This document shows positions 20,059 to 28,752 of a DNA stretch of 64,000 nucleotides, piece after piece (position 1 is the stretch's first letter; every line of letters begins with the position of its first letter). The DNA lies in the NCBI GenBank assembly GCA_038134525.1, contig JAYPVI010000008.1, positions 1 to 64,000 on the forward strand, given 5' to 3'. The notes beneath the pieces are model-generated. The model had not been told where the DNA came from. It searched no databases and saw only the letters and a program-made list of their open reading frames with translations. The translations under genes were made by a program, and so were the position numbers. The stretch is from GCA-002727735 sp038134525. Lineage in GTDB: Bacteria > Bacteroidota > Bacteroidia > Flavobacteriales_D > Parvicellaceae.

Positions 20059-20581
20059 CACAAGAATTTGTAATTACACCTTTAAAATAAGGATCCAATG
20101 AATCATGTGAGTTGATGACATATTGATAATCAAAATAATGACTTTTAAAATCAAGAGAAATATTAGTTACATTTTTTTCCTCCAGACCTATGTAAATTGA
20201 AATCGAATCAGATGGTAACACATGCGATTTTATATCTTTTTTTAAAAATTCTAATTGTTTTAACTGATTGGATATTTTAATCCCTAAAGCGTGGTGCTTT
20301 ACTGCAAATTCACCGGGTTTTATCTTCTTAATTCCCCTGTAATAATTTAATGTACTTCCTAACTCTAAACTGAAAGAATCTACACATCTATTTAAATTTT
20401 TAACATTATAATGAAATGCATTATATGCTAATTCTAACATATTTAAATCAATACTTTCTAGTTTGTTTTTTTGATTTTTGAGTTGAGTCATAAGGTCGTT
20501 AACATGCAATTCGCTTTTTGACTCACACGAACTAATAGAAGTGATAAAGAGAATAAACATTAAAAGTCTCATTCCTAACAT
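20045..20581 (-). CDS. Small lipoprotein of unknown function
   Basis: The protein has 178 residues. A short signal sequence ends in the lipobox ISSC, so the mature protein should be lipid-anchored at that cysteine. The rest is helical and charged, with no domain I recognise. The ATG at 20581 lies inside the end of serS (ATGTTAG arrangement); a second ATG at 20572 would also keep the signal peptide. The position between serS and the TPR gene, overlapping both, implies co-translation and a possible partnership with the TPR protein in the envelope. Confidence 0.7.
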   Translation of the reverse strand: MLGMRLLMFILFITSISSCESKSELHVNDLMTQLKNQKNKLESIDLNMLELAYNAFHYNVKNLNRCVDSFSLELGSTLNYYRGIKKIKPGEFAVKHHALGIKISNQLKQLEFLKKDIKSHVLPSDSISIYIGLEEKNVTNISLDFKSHYFDYQYVINSHDSLDPYFKGVITNSCDDLL

Positions 20582-21852
20582 GTTATAAAATCAAATCCTG
20601 TATATGGAACTAAAACCTCGGGCACTTTAATCCCTTCAGGGGTTTGATAAAATTCCAATAATGATGCCAAAATTCTTGGTAATGCTAAGGCGCTGCCATT
20701 CAGGGTATGTGCTAATTTTGGTTTATTATCGCTTTTTGACCTATACCTTAATTTAAGTCTATTCGCTTGAAAAGTTTCAAAGTTAGATACTGAACTTACT
20801 TCTAACCACTTTTGTTGTCCAACAGAATAAACCTCAAAATCATAGGTTAAAGCAGAGGTAAATCCTAGGTCACCTCCACATAACCTTAAGATCCGGTAAG
20901 GTAATCCTAGTTTTTTAATTAAGTCTTCTATGTGGTTTTGCATTTCCTTTAAAGCTTCGTAACTCTTTTCTTGACTTGTAATTTGGACAATCTCAACCTT
21001 GTCAAATTGATGCAATCTATTGAGCCCCCTTACTTCTTTTCCATATGATCCTGCTTCTCTTCTAAAACATGGGGTATAACCAACATGTTTAATTGGAAGA
21101 TTTTCATGTTCTATTAATTTGTCCCGATATACATTTGTTATGGGAACCTCTGCAGTTGGGATTAAATATAGATCATCATTCACCACATGATACATTTGCC
21201 CCTCTTTGTCTGGAAGCTGTCCAGTACCATAGCCAGAATCCTCATTTACTAAATGTGGCACTAATAACTCCTTGAAACCAGCTTTATTTCCCTCATTTAA
21301 AAAAAACTGAATAAGTGCACGTTGTAGTATAGCTCCTTGACCCATATAAACAGGAAAGCCAGCACCTGTTATTTTAACTCCAAGCTCAAAATCAATAAGA
21401 TTATACTTCTTGGCTAAATCCCAGTGAGGATAAAGGTTACATCTAGTTTCTATGTAATCTGATGTAAATACAGCTACATTATGAGACTCATTTGTTCCCT
21501 GAGGCACAATGTCATTTGGCACATTTGGAATTTGCAAAAGCACATCACTCAATTGTTTTTCTAATAATGAAAAACGATCCTTCATATTTTTAATCTCTTC
21601 TTTTATAACTCCAGTTTTGGCTTTTGTTTCATTGCCCAATTCCGAATTACCTTGCTTAAATAATTCGCCTATTTTAGATGATAACTGATTTAATGAAGCC
21701 TTAGACTTATCCAGTTTTTGTTGAATTTTTCTTTTTTCCTCATCAATGCTATATGCTTGCTCAAGCTCACTTGAATAGTCAGCTTTTCTTATTTTTATTA
21801 ACTTATCAGCTAATTCCTGTTTGTTTTCTCTGATTCGTTGAATTTCTAACAT
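20575..21852 (-). CDS. serS: Seryl-tRNA synthetase
   Basis: The protein has 425 residues, normal for bacterial SerRS. The N-terminal 110 residues form the long antiparallel coiled-coil arm that holds the tRNA-Ser variable arm. Class II motifs follow: motif 2 (CFRREAGSYGKEVRGLNRLHQF) and motif 3 (NGSALALPRILASLLE), with the serine-site segment TAEVPITN. It charges tRNA-Ser (and tRNA-Sec where present) in the cytoplasm. It is the first gene of a five-gene overlapping minus-strand operon and is separated from rpmA by an intrinsic terminator, so it probably has its own promoter in the 40-base gap. Confidence 0.97.
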   Translation of the reverse strand: MLEIQRIRENKQELADKLIKIRKADYSSELEQAYSIDEEKRKIQQKLDKSKASLNQLSSKIGELFKQGNSELGNETKAKTGVIKEEIKNMKDRFSLLEKQLSDVLLQIPNVPNDIVPQGTNESHNVAVFTSDYIETRCNLYPHWDLAKKYNLIDFELGVKITGAGFPVYMGQGAILQRALIQFFLNEGNKAGFKELLVPHLVNEDSGYGTGQLPDKEGQMYHVVNDDLYLIPTAEVPITNVYRDKLIEHENLPIKHVGYTPCFRREAGSYGKEVRGLNRLHQFDKVEIVQITSQEKSYEALKEMQNHIEDLIKKLGLPYRILRLCGGDLGFTSALTYDFEVYSVGQQKWLEVSSVSNFETFQANRLKLRYRSKSDNKPKLAHTLNGSALALPRILASLLEFYQTPEGIKVPEVLVPYTGFDFITC

Positions 21853-21891
21853 GTTTCTTGATATCGAGTTTTAATGCCTAAATATAGATAC

Positions 21892-21917
21892 AAAAAAAGC
21901 GCTTTTAAAGCGCTTTT
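21892..21917 (-). terminator. Terminator of the rplU-rpmA operon
   Basis: Arms AAAAGCGC (21895-21902) and GCGCTTTT (21910-21917) form a perfect eight-base-pair hairpin. On the minus strand it is followed by seven T. It lies 22 bases after the rpmA stop and before serS, and would separate the ribosomal-protein transcript from the serS operon. Confidence 0.8.
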
Positions 21918-21938
21918 AAATAATAAATGTTAACGGGG

Positions 21939-22199
21939 TTAACCTTCTACAGGTGTAACCGAAACGTAAGATTTGTTGTTCGCTTTCTTTCGGAACTCTA
22001 CTACCCCACTTTTTAGAGCAAATAAAGTGTGATCTTTTCCTATCCCAACATTATCACCTGGATAATGTTTTGTTCCTCTTTGACGTACTATAATATTTCC
22101 AGCGATTGCAAGTTGTCCACCAAAAATTTTAACGCCTAATCGTTTCGATTCTGATTCTCTACCATTTTTTGAACTACCGACTCCTTTTTTATGTGCCAT
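21939..22199 (-). CDS. rpmA: 50S ribosomal protein L27
   Basis: An 86-residue protein matching L27 throughout: MAHKKGVGSSKNGRESESKRLGVK at the N-terminus, then QRGTKHYPGDNVGIGKDHTLFAL. L27 lies at the peptidyl-transferase centre of the large subunit, with its N-terminal tail reaching the P-site tRNA. The N-terminus begins directly with MAHKKG, so no Firmicutes-type cleavable extension is present. It follows rplU by 19 bases in the conserved rplU-rpmA operon and is followed by a strong terminator. Confidence 0.98.
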   Translation of the reverse strand: MAHKKGVGSSKNGRESESKRLGVKIFGGQLAIAGNIIVRQRGTKHYPGDNVGIGKDHTLFALKSGVVEFRKKANNKSYVSVTPVEG

Positions 22200-22218
22200 T
22201 TTAAATTATTTTAAGAGG

Positions 22219-22683
22219 TTAACTTTCTTTTTTTGAAGCTGCTTTCTTGGGGGAAGCTTTTTTGGGAGTAACTGCTTTTTTTGCTACAGGCTTTTCAGCA
22301 GATGCTTTTTTTGGAGCAGCTTTTTTCTCTACCGTTTCCTTAGTTGGAGAGGCTACTTTTTTTGGAGCAGCTTTTTTACCAATTTCCTGGATAGAGATTT
22401 CGGTTAATCTTTGTCTATGACCATTTTTAACCGCATATCCTTTTCTTCTTTTCTTCTTAAAGACAATCACTTTGTCTCCTTTAAGGTGCTGTACGATCTT
22501 TGCCGTAACTTCAACACCATTTACAGCTGGGGCGCCAACAGTAACTTTTCCATTATCATCTAGTAAAAGAACCTGGTCAAAAGTCACTTTAGAACCAGCT
22601 TTACCTTCTAATTGATGAACAAAGTATCGTTGATCTTTCTCTACTTTAAATTGTTGCCCTGCTATTTCAACTATTGCGTACAT
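22219..22683 (-). CDS. rplU: 50S ribosomal protein L21 with basic C-terminal tail
   Basis: The first 100 residues are a typical L21 (MYAIVEIAGQQFKVEKDQRYFV, then KKRRKGYAVKNGHRQRLTEISI); L21 binds 23S rRNA. About 50 further residues form a low-complexity tail rich in Lys, Ala and Pro with repeated APKKA/SPKKA units, reminiscent of histone H1 tails. Tailed L21 proteins are common in Bacteroidota, but this tail is strongly basic. The start at 22683 (MYAIVEI) is chosen because it matches the family; an ATG two codons earlier is possible. A TTG-N21-TACATTTG promoter lies about 40 bases upstream. Confidence 0.95.
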   Translation of the reverse strand: MYAIVEIAGQQFKVEKDQRYFVHQLEGKAGSKVTFDQVLLLDDNGKVTVGAPAVNGVEVTAKIVQHLKGDKVIVFKKKRRKGYAVKNGHRQRLTEISIQEIGKKAAPKKVASPTKETVEKKAAPKKASAEKPVAKKAVTPKKASPKKAASKKES

Positions 22684-22720
22684 GTTCAATTATTTGTTAT
22701 TAATTAATTTAAACGGGGTG

Positions 22721-22753
22721 CAAATGTAATTTAATTTATTTACTTCTCACAAT
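22721..22753 (-). promoter_or_regulatory. Promoter of rplU-rpmA
   Basis: On the minus strand TTG (in 22750-22753) is followed after 21 bases by TACATTTG (22721-22728), matching the Bacteroidota consensus TTG/TAnnTTTG. Transcription should begin near 22714, giving a leader of roughly 30 bases. Confidence 0.6.
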
Positions 22754-22816
22754 TATATGACATTTAATAGTCCTTATCAGCTTGTCAATCGAATATGTTT
22801 ATTAATTTCATAAATC

Positions 22817-23728
22817 ATGAAATTTCTTGAACCGATTTCTGTAAGTACAATTTCTTCATTATTAAACATTCCTTTTTACGGGGATGGCCAAAAAATAATC
22901 TACGGTCTAAACGAAATCAATCGTTGTCAGCATGGTGACATCGTTTTTGTAAATAACTCCAAATATCAAGCAAAGGCAGAATTATCCAATGCAACTGCTA
23001 TTATCACTAATAAAAGAAACTTAAACTCTAAAAAAGTTCAACTTATAAGTGAACATCCTTTCAATGACTTTAATTTGATGATAAAAAAATTTAAACATCA
23101 ATCTAACGATAAGTTAAAATATGGTAAAAACACATTTATTCATCCATCTGTTGTCTTTGGTAAAAATGTGAAAATTGGTAACAACTGCATAATTCACCCC
23201 AATGTAGTTTTCTACGATAATATTAGAGTGGGTAATAACTGTATTATACATGCAAATTCTGTAATTGGTTCAAATGCCTTTTACTTCAATAAGGAAGTGG
23301 ATAAACATATACCTCTAATCACTTGTGGTGCTGTCAAAATTGGAAACGATGTGGAAATAGGAGCAAGCAACACCATTGATTCTGGAGTAACACATGAAAC
23401 TATTATAGGGGATGGAACCAAAACAGACAATCTCGTGCACATTGGCCATGACACACAAATTGGGAAAAATTGCCTCATAGCAGCTCAAGTAGGTATAGCT
23501 GGGTGTAATGTAATCGAAGATAACGTCACTCTTTGGGGGCAAGTTGGTATACCTAGCAATTTAAATATTGGAAAAGGAGCAGTTATATTAGGAAAGTCCG
23601 GTCCAATTAGTGATGTTAATGAAAATGAAATCATCTTCGGTGTTCCTGGCATTAATTCAAAACAACGATTTCGAGAATTAATCATGCAACGAAAATTACC
23701 TGAAATTCTAAAAAAACTAAACTTATAG
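22817..23728 (+). CDS. LpxD-like UDP-3-O-acylglucosamine N-acyltransferase
   Basis: The protein has 303 residues. It has an N-terminal LpxD-type uridine-binding domain (about 1-100, NEINRCQHGDIVFVNNSKYQ), then a left-handed beta helix of hexapeptide repeats (about 105-265). The catalytic-type histidine of LpxD lies in LVHIGHDTQIGKNCLIAAQVGIAGC, and a C-terminal helix ends the protein. LpxD transfers a 3-hydroxyacyl chain from acyl-ACP to the lipid A precursor. Bacteroidota often carry two LpxD-type genes, and this shorter form may be the second copy, so I do not assign lpxD outright. Its TAG stop shares a base with the GTG start of the phosphatase gene, implying coupling. Confidence 0.82.
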   Translation: MKFLEPISVSTISSLLNIPFYGDGQKIIYGLNEINRCQHGDIVFVNNSKYQAKAELSNATAIITNKRNLNSKKVQLISEHPFNDFNLMIKKFKHQSNDKLKYGKNTFIHPSVVFGKNVKIGNNCIIHPNVVFYDNIRVGNNCIIHANSVIGSNAFYFNKEVDKHIPLITCGAVKIGNDVEIGASNTIDSGVTHETIIGDGTKTDNLVHIGHDTQIGKNCLIAAQVGIAGCNVIEDNVTLWGQVGIPSNLNIGKGAVILGKSGPISDVNENEIIFGVPGINSKQRFRELIMQRKLPEILKKLNL

Positions 23729-24969
23729 TGAGTAATGATAGCATAGGTAAATTAACCCAAATGCTAGAACTTAATGAGTTTAAGCTTAACTCTTTGTTAG
23801 AAATAACAAAGGGAATTAATAACAATCTGTCAATCTCTAATATTCTTAAAATATATGAATATATCTTAAGGGAACAACTTGGTATTGGTAAATTACTACT
23901 ATATGCTTATGATCAAAAAAATTGGAAATGCATACTTCATTTTGGCGCAAAAGGCCTAAATAAAAAAATTAATGTTGCGGAAGAATTAATCCACATTAAA
24001 GACATAACGGTAATAGAATCTTCTTCAATAGAAACGTTAAATTCTTTTGATATAATCATACCTATTTTACATAAAAATATTCCCCTTTCCTTTTTACTAT
24101 TAGGAGGTCTAGAGGGAAAAGAAAAAAAATACAGTCCTGATATAAAACACATGCCATTTATTCAAACGCTTACAAGTATTATTGTTGTGGCTATAGAAAA
24201 TAAGCGATTTGCCAATGAGTTACTAGAGCAAGAAGTACAAAAGAAAGAGATTCAGGTCGCTGGGGAAATGCAGAAACTTTTATTCCCACTTAAATTTCCC
24301 AAAAATAAATTCATTGAGGTAGCAGCGAGGTACGAACCAAAACATCTTGTTGGCGGTGACTATTATGATTTCATTGTTTTAAATGATTTTGAATACTTTT
24401 TTTGTATTGCAGATGTTTCTGGGAAAGGGGTGGCTGCAGCGCTTCTAATGAGTAATTTTCAAGCTAATCTAAGAGCCATAATCAAGTATAATTATATGAA
24501 AATCAGTTTTAAAGATTTGATTAAAAATCTCAATGAAGATGTAAACTACGCTGCCAAAGGAGAAAAATTCATCACCTTCTTTGCCGCTCATTATAATGGA
24601 AAAACAAGAACCCTACAATACGTCAATGCTGGGCACAATTATCCTATTTTAATTGATCAAAAGAATACAAAATTATTAAATAAGGGATGCATAGGTCTTG
24701 GCATGTTAGAAGAAATTCCAAAAATTGAAATTGAAAAGTTTAGTATTGAACCCAATTCTGTGCTTGTTTGCTATACGGATGGTATCGTAGAATTAGAAAA
24801 CAATAATGGAGTCCCCTTTGAAACAGAAAACCTTGAAAAAACGATAAAAAATAATTTCAACTTATCAATGGCAGAACTTGATCATAAGATTTTTTTAAGA
24901 TTAGATGAATTTAGAGGAGAAAGGGAGTTCTTGGACGACACTGCCGTCATGAGTTTTAAATTTCATTGA
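23728..24969 (+). CDS. GAF-linked PP2C (SpoIIE/RsbU-type) serine phosphatase
   Basis: The protein has 413 residues, starts at GTG, and has no membrane segment. The N-terminal 160 residues resemble a GAF sensor domain. A short coiled linker (EQEVQKKEIQVAGEMQKLLFP) leads to a PP2C/SpoIIE domain with metal-binding aspartates in GGDYYDF and ADVSGKG, then NAGHNYP, CYTDGIVE and FLDDTAV. Such enzymes dephosphorylate anti-sigma-factor antagonists in partner-switching pathways. No anti-sigma factor or STAS gene is nearby, so its target lies elsewhere. The start overlaps the stop of the LpxD-like gene by one base, which may link lipid A synthesis with stress signalling. Convergent with sufS. Confidence 0.88.
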   Translation: MSNDSIGKLTQMLELNEFKLNSLLEITKGINNNLSISNILKIYEYILREQLGIGKLLLYAYDQKNWKCILHFGAKGLNKKINVAEELIHIKDITVIESSSIETLNSFDIIIPILHKNIPLSFLLLGGLEGKEKKYSPDIKHMPFIQTLTSIIVVAIENKRFANELLEQEVQKKEIQVAGEMQKLLFPLKFPKNKFIEVAARYEPKHLVGGDYYDFIVLNDFEYFFCIADVSGKGVAAALLMSNFQANLRAIIKYNYMKISFKDLIKNLNEDVNYAAKGEKFITFFAAHYNGKTRTLQYVNAGHNYPILIDQKNTKLLNKGCIGLGMLEEIPKIEIEKFSIEPNSVLVCYTDGIVELENNNGVPFETENLEKTIKNNFNLSMAELDHKIFLRLDEFRGEREFLDDTAVMSFKFH

Positions 24970-24973
24970 CAAA

Positions 24974-26179
24974 CTAAGAAAGTAGCTTCACCACTCTTTT
25001 AATTGAATCTACTAAATAATCAATTTCTTCTTTTGTATTATAGAAAGCAAGGCTAATTCTGGCCGTTCCAGGAATACCATAAAAATGCATTAACGGCTGT
25101 GTGCAATGATGACCTGTTCGAATAGCAATACCCATTTGATCCAACAACGTTCCAACATCAAAAGGATGTGTATTGTCCAATAAAAAAGAAATAACACTTG
25201 CTTTTTCCCCTGCTTGACCAATAATATTAATGTTATTAAACTTTCTAAGTCCTTCAGTGGCGTAATTTAATAGATCCTCTTCATAGTGTTTAATATTTTT
25301 TAATCCGACACCTTTGATGTAATTAATGGCAGCAGCTAATCCAATAGCCCCACTTATGTTGGGCGTGCCAGCTTCTAAGAAAAATGGAGGCTCATTATAG
25401 GTGGTTTTTTCAAAGGTGACTTCTTTTATCATATCTCCACCTCCAATAAAAGGAGTCATTTCATCAAATAGTTCATATTTAACAAATAAAACCCCTATTC
25501 CAGTTGGAGCCAATGTTTTATGACCACTAAATACTAAAAAATCACAATCAATTTTCTGAACATCTAGTTCAAAGTGAGGTGCAGATTGAGCAGCATCAAC
25601 TAATACCTTGGCATCAAACTTCCTTGCTAAATCTACCAATTCGTGTATGGGATTAATGGTTCCTAAAGTGTTAGAAACATGAGTAATAGCAATAAGTTTT
25701 GTCTTAGAATTTAATCGATTTTTAAATTCTTCCATTATAATTTCACCCTTATAATTTATAGGAGATACAATCAATTTGGCACCTGTTATTTCACATATCA
25801 TTTGCCATGGAACAATATTACTGTGGTGTTCCATAGTCGATATCAAAATTTCATCTCCTTTCTTAAGGTGATGAGCAGCCCAAGATCGAGCTATTATATT
25901 GATGCCATCTGTGGTTCCTTTGGTGAATACAATTTCTTCAACTTTCGAAGCATTTAAAAAATTCCGTGTTATTTCCCTTGATTTCTCATATGCATTAGTA
26001 GCACGCTGACTAAGTTCATGAACCCCTCTGTGAACATTAGAATTAATAGATTTATAGTATTCGTTCAATGCTTCAATAACGCAAATAGGCTTCTGGCTTG
26101 TTGCAGCATTATCAAAATAAATCAATTTCTTTTCGTGAACCTTTGTATCTAGTATAGGAAAATCTTCTCTAAAATTCAT
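24974..26179 (-). CDS. sufS: Cysteine desulfurase SufS
   Basis: About 401 residues, class V aminotransferase fold, group II cysteine desulfurase. The PLP lysine is in FSGHKTLAPTGIGVLF, the catalytic cysteine in RTGHHCTQP near the C-terminus, and cofactor contacts in STMEHHSNIVPWQ. SufS takes sulfur from L-cysteine for Fe-S cluster assembly with SufE/SufU and SufBCD. The other suf genes are not adjacent. The start MNFREDFPILD at 26179 is chosen; an ATG six codons upstream is less likely because the TATCTTTG promoter box would then lie almost on the start. Confidence 0.92.
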   Translation of the reverse strand: MNFREDFPILDTKVHEKKLIYFDNAATSQKPICVIEALNEYYKSINSNVHRGVHELSQRATNAYEKSREITRNFLNASKVEEIVFTKGTTDGINIIARSWAAHHLKKGDEILISTMEHHSNIVPWQMICEITGAKLIVSPINYKGEIIMEEFKNRLNSKTKLIAITHVSNTLGTINPIHELVDLARKFDAKVLVDAAQSAPHFELDVQKIDCDFLVFSGHKTLAPTGIGVLFVKYELFDEMTPFIGGGDMIKEVTFEKTTYNEPPFFLEAGTPNISGAIGLAAAINYIKGVGLKNIKHYEEDLLNYATEGLRKFNNINIIGQAGEKASVISFLLDNTHPFDVGTLLDQMGIAIRTGHHCTQPLMHFYGIPGTARISLAFYNTKEEIDYLVDSIKRVVKLLS

Positions 26180-26194
26180 AATGAAACTATCTTT

Positions 26195-26202
26195 CAAAGA
26201 TA
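26195..26202 (-). promoter_or_regulatory. Candidate -7 promoter box of sufS
   Basis: TATCTTTG on the minus strand, 15 bases before the sufS ATG, matches TAnnTTTG. No clear TTG is found 19-21 bases upstream, so the site is plausible but weaker than those at rplU or rimP. Confidence 0.35.
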
Positions 26203-26223
26203 ACTTAGTAAAAGTTAATTTGT

Positions 26224-28671
26224 TTAGTTTGATGAACTAATTGTAGTTCCTATTTGATAACAAATTAAAAACTCATTATCTAAAATGGTTATAAGTTCAT
26301 CTGTTTTATCCTTATTTATATCATAAATACAAAACTGATCGGATGTCCTGAAGAATGTGGGTAATAATGAAAACTTTTTTGTTATTAATTGCATCTCCTG
26401 TGTTTTGGGGTTATAAACAGGGATATAATTTCGATCGCCATTAACACTTAATATTTCAAATGGATAATCTACTGTGTAGTGGTAATCTTGATCCTCACCA
26501 ACTTTAATTTTAAGACTGTTTTTATTCTTTTCGCAAAAATAAAATGATCTATTATTGGAAAGATGTATACAAACATTATCATCTCGATTCTTAATTGAAT
26601 CACTAATTAAAATTGGGGATTCTTTAGAAAATAAATATTGAGATATCCCGCCTTGAGAATTTTCAAATGTAATTGATGTAGAGTCGATGTTATATGATTT
26701 TTCTATAAAGTAATCTGAACCAATAGGAATATCTAACTTCGCCTTCAGCTGAAACCTCAACTCACCTTTTCTATTATACAAATTAACTTCTCCACTTTTT
26801 TGGATGGAAAAGATATAATCTAGACCATTGATTGCAAAATGAGAGATGGGGTGGTATATTGGTGACTCTATAGATGGGGTTTCCCAACCAATAACCGCCA
26901 TCCCGTTAAGATCAAAGTTGTAAATTTTATTATTTTCAAGCGCTACTATAAGTCTGTAATTCTTATTTTGATCATAATCTAAAACAACGACTTCATTAGT
27001 GGCTGCAAAAGGAAGATTTATGGGAAATGACTCTAGGAAGTTGCCTAAAACATCAACCGCATAGATCGATTTTTCGGTATTAAATAAAATTTGAAACTTT
27101 TCATTTTTATAAGCATCTATCTGATATGGGTTACCCAAAATTTGACCATTTAGTTGCTTAGACCATTTTAGTTTTCCATTGGCACCGATAAAGTGAATTT
27201 TGTTTGTACTGTCTTGAACAATGATATCACGTGAATCTGTTCTATGATTCTTTAATGCAAATGGACCCCATGTAAGATGTTCTAAATTTATACTCCATAA
27301 TAGGCTCTTATCCTTTTTTTCTTTTTCATTCTTATATAAAACCGCACTATAATAAACTCTATCATCATATCGATTTAAATTCCAACTTAAACCACTACAA
27401 AAATCAACTAGTAATTCACTTATTAATGTAGAGCTCTCAATATTGATTTTATTAATTAAATCATTTTGGTTAGATAATAAATGATAAGAAAATGGATGTT
27501 TTGATTTATTTATTACATCTAAATAATCAATTTCCTCTTTTTGTTGATTTAATTTTTCTAATTGATAAATTAATTCCCTCTTACCTGTAGGGCTGGTGAT
27601 AATTAAGTGATTATTAATTCTAAAAATCTCTTTATCATTAAAATCGTAATTCGTAAAATAAGGTGTAATTAATTCAGGAAAAATTGTTTTTTCAATAGAA
27701 AATGATTCTTCATTTAAATGTAATGGATCAACCACAGAATCTGATATTAAAAATGAGTCTAAGTTGCCCATCTTTAATATATCCATTAAAATGACGTCAT
27801 GAGATTGAAATTGCACATTATCTATTAGATTTATACGTGACAAAACCATTCTGTTTTCAAGAAATTTTGAGGAATCTAATGGAATCTCAAGCTCTTCAAA
27901 TAGGTCTATTTTTAATGACTTTAAAAACGTAAAGTCCGAGAAATGGGGTTTAAATAATTGGCTCTTGTTGCCTTGATGCGATACCCCACTCAACATAATT
28001 TCTTTGGAATTGTATTCTAAGTCCATTTGAACCCACTGATCAGCTTGAAAAAACCTTTTGACATCATCAGGTTCATTGGATAAATTTATAGAAAATGAGA
28101 CTGGAGCAGATGCTGTGCTTAATTTCATATTTTTTGAGAATTCTGATTGATTTAATGATTCTTTTGTGATGTTCAAATTAGATTTAAATGATTCCAATAG
28201 TATTTCTGAATTGGAACAAATCATGAACGGAGGTATAATCTCTGAATAATTACAAAAACTAAATTGAATTGTTTTTTTTGAGTCATGTGTTTCTAATGGA
28301 TTAAAAATATTTTTTACCATTAACCAGCGTTGATTACTATCAATTTGATATAGTCCCATAAATACTTCTCCGTTTCCAAAAAATGTATTGAAGACAGAAT
28401 CAGTTAGTATATCATTAACAACGCCTAAAAATGGCAATTCTTTATTTTTATTTTCACTAGTCCAATCAGACCACAACATATTTGTCTCTGTAAAATGTCG
28501 CAATGTCTGACGAATATCTTTGAACTGAAAAAAGGCTGCTGGTTCTGCTGGAAAGAATGGAACAGGAGATAAACTTACGGTAGATTGCTCGTTCAGTTTA
28601 CTATAAATCAATTGACATAGAAAAGCAAAAACTGCTATTGTAATGAGTCCTATTGCAATCCTTTTTATCAT
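26224..28671 (-). CDS. Membrane-anchored beta-propeller-like protein of unknown function
   Basis: The protein has 815 residues. It has one N-terminal membrane anchor (about 4-24, AIGLITIAVFAFLCQLIY) and no other hydrophobic segment, so most of it should be periplasmic. Residues about 30-450 contain no domain I can name; the protein begins VPFFPAEPAAFFQFKD, similar to DUF3352-like proteins. Residues about 455-800 show repeated strands with phrases such as KIHFIGANGKLKWSKQLNG, IYAVDVLGNFLESFP and VNLYNRKGELRFQL, typical of a PQQ/WD-like propeller without clear ligand residues. It precedes sufS by 44 bases. A role in envelope assembly is possible but only inferred. Confidence 0.6.
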   Translation of the reverse strand: MIKRIAIGLITIAVFAFLCQLIYSKLNEQSTVSLSPVPFFPAEPAAFFQFKDIRQTLRHFTETNMLWSDWTSENKNKELPFLGVVNDILTDSVFNTFFGNGEVFMGLYQIDSNQRWLMVKNIFNPLETHDSKKTIQFSFCNYSEIIPPFMICSNSEILLESFKSNLNITKESLNQSEFSKNMKLSTASAPVSFSINLSNEPDDVKRFFQADQWVQMDLEYNSKEIMLSGVSHQGNKSQLFKPHFSDFTFLKSLKIDLFEELEIPLDSSKFLENRMVLSRINLIDNVQFQSHDVILMDILKMGNLDSFLISDSVVDPLHLNEESFSIEKTIFPELITPYFTNYDFNDKEIFRINNHLIITSPTGKRELIYQLEKLNQQKEEIDYLDVINKSKHPFSYHLLSNQNDLINKINIESSTLISELLVDFCSGLSWNLNRYDDRVYYSAVLYKNEKEKKDKSLLWSINLEHLTWGPFALKNHRTDSRDIIVQDSTNKIHFIGANGKLKWSKQLNGQILGNPYQIDAYKNEKFQILFNTEKSIYAVDVLGNFLESFPINLPFAATNEVVVLDYDQNKNYRLIVALENNKIYNFDLNGMAVIGWETPSIESPIYHPISHFAINGLDYIFSIQKSGEVNLYNRKGELRFQLKAKLDIPIGSDYFIEKSYNIDSTSITFENSQGGISQYLFSKESPILISDSIKNRDDNVCIHLSNNRSFYFCEKNKNSLKIKVGEDQDYHYTVDYPFEILSVNGDRNYIPVYNPKTQEMQLITKKFSLLPTFFRTSDQFCIYDINKDKTDELITILDNEFLICYQIGTTISSSN

Positions 28672-28752
28672 AAATCAAAAGTAAAAATATGTAGTTATAG
28701 GGTAGGATTAGCTAGAAATACATTTTCACAAACTATTGTCAGCATAACACGA

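Noticed and set aside
28676..28683. TACTTTTG box before the propeller-like gene
   Set aside because: It fits TAnnTTTG but lies four bases from the ATG, so transcription would start at or after the start codon, and no -33 element exists.
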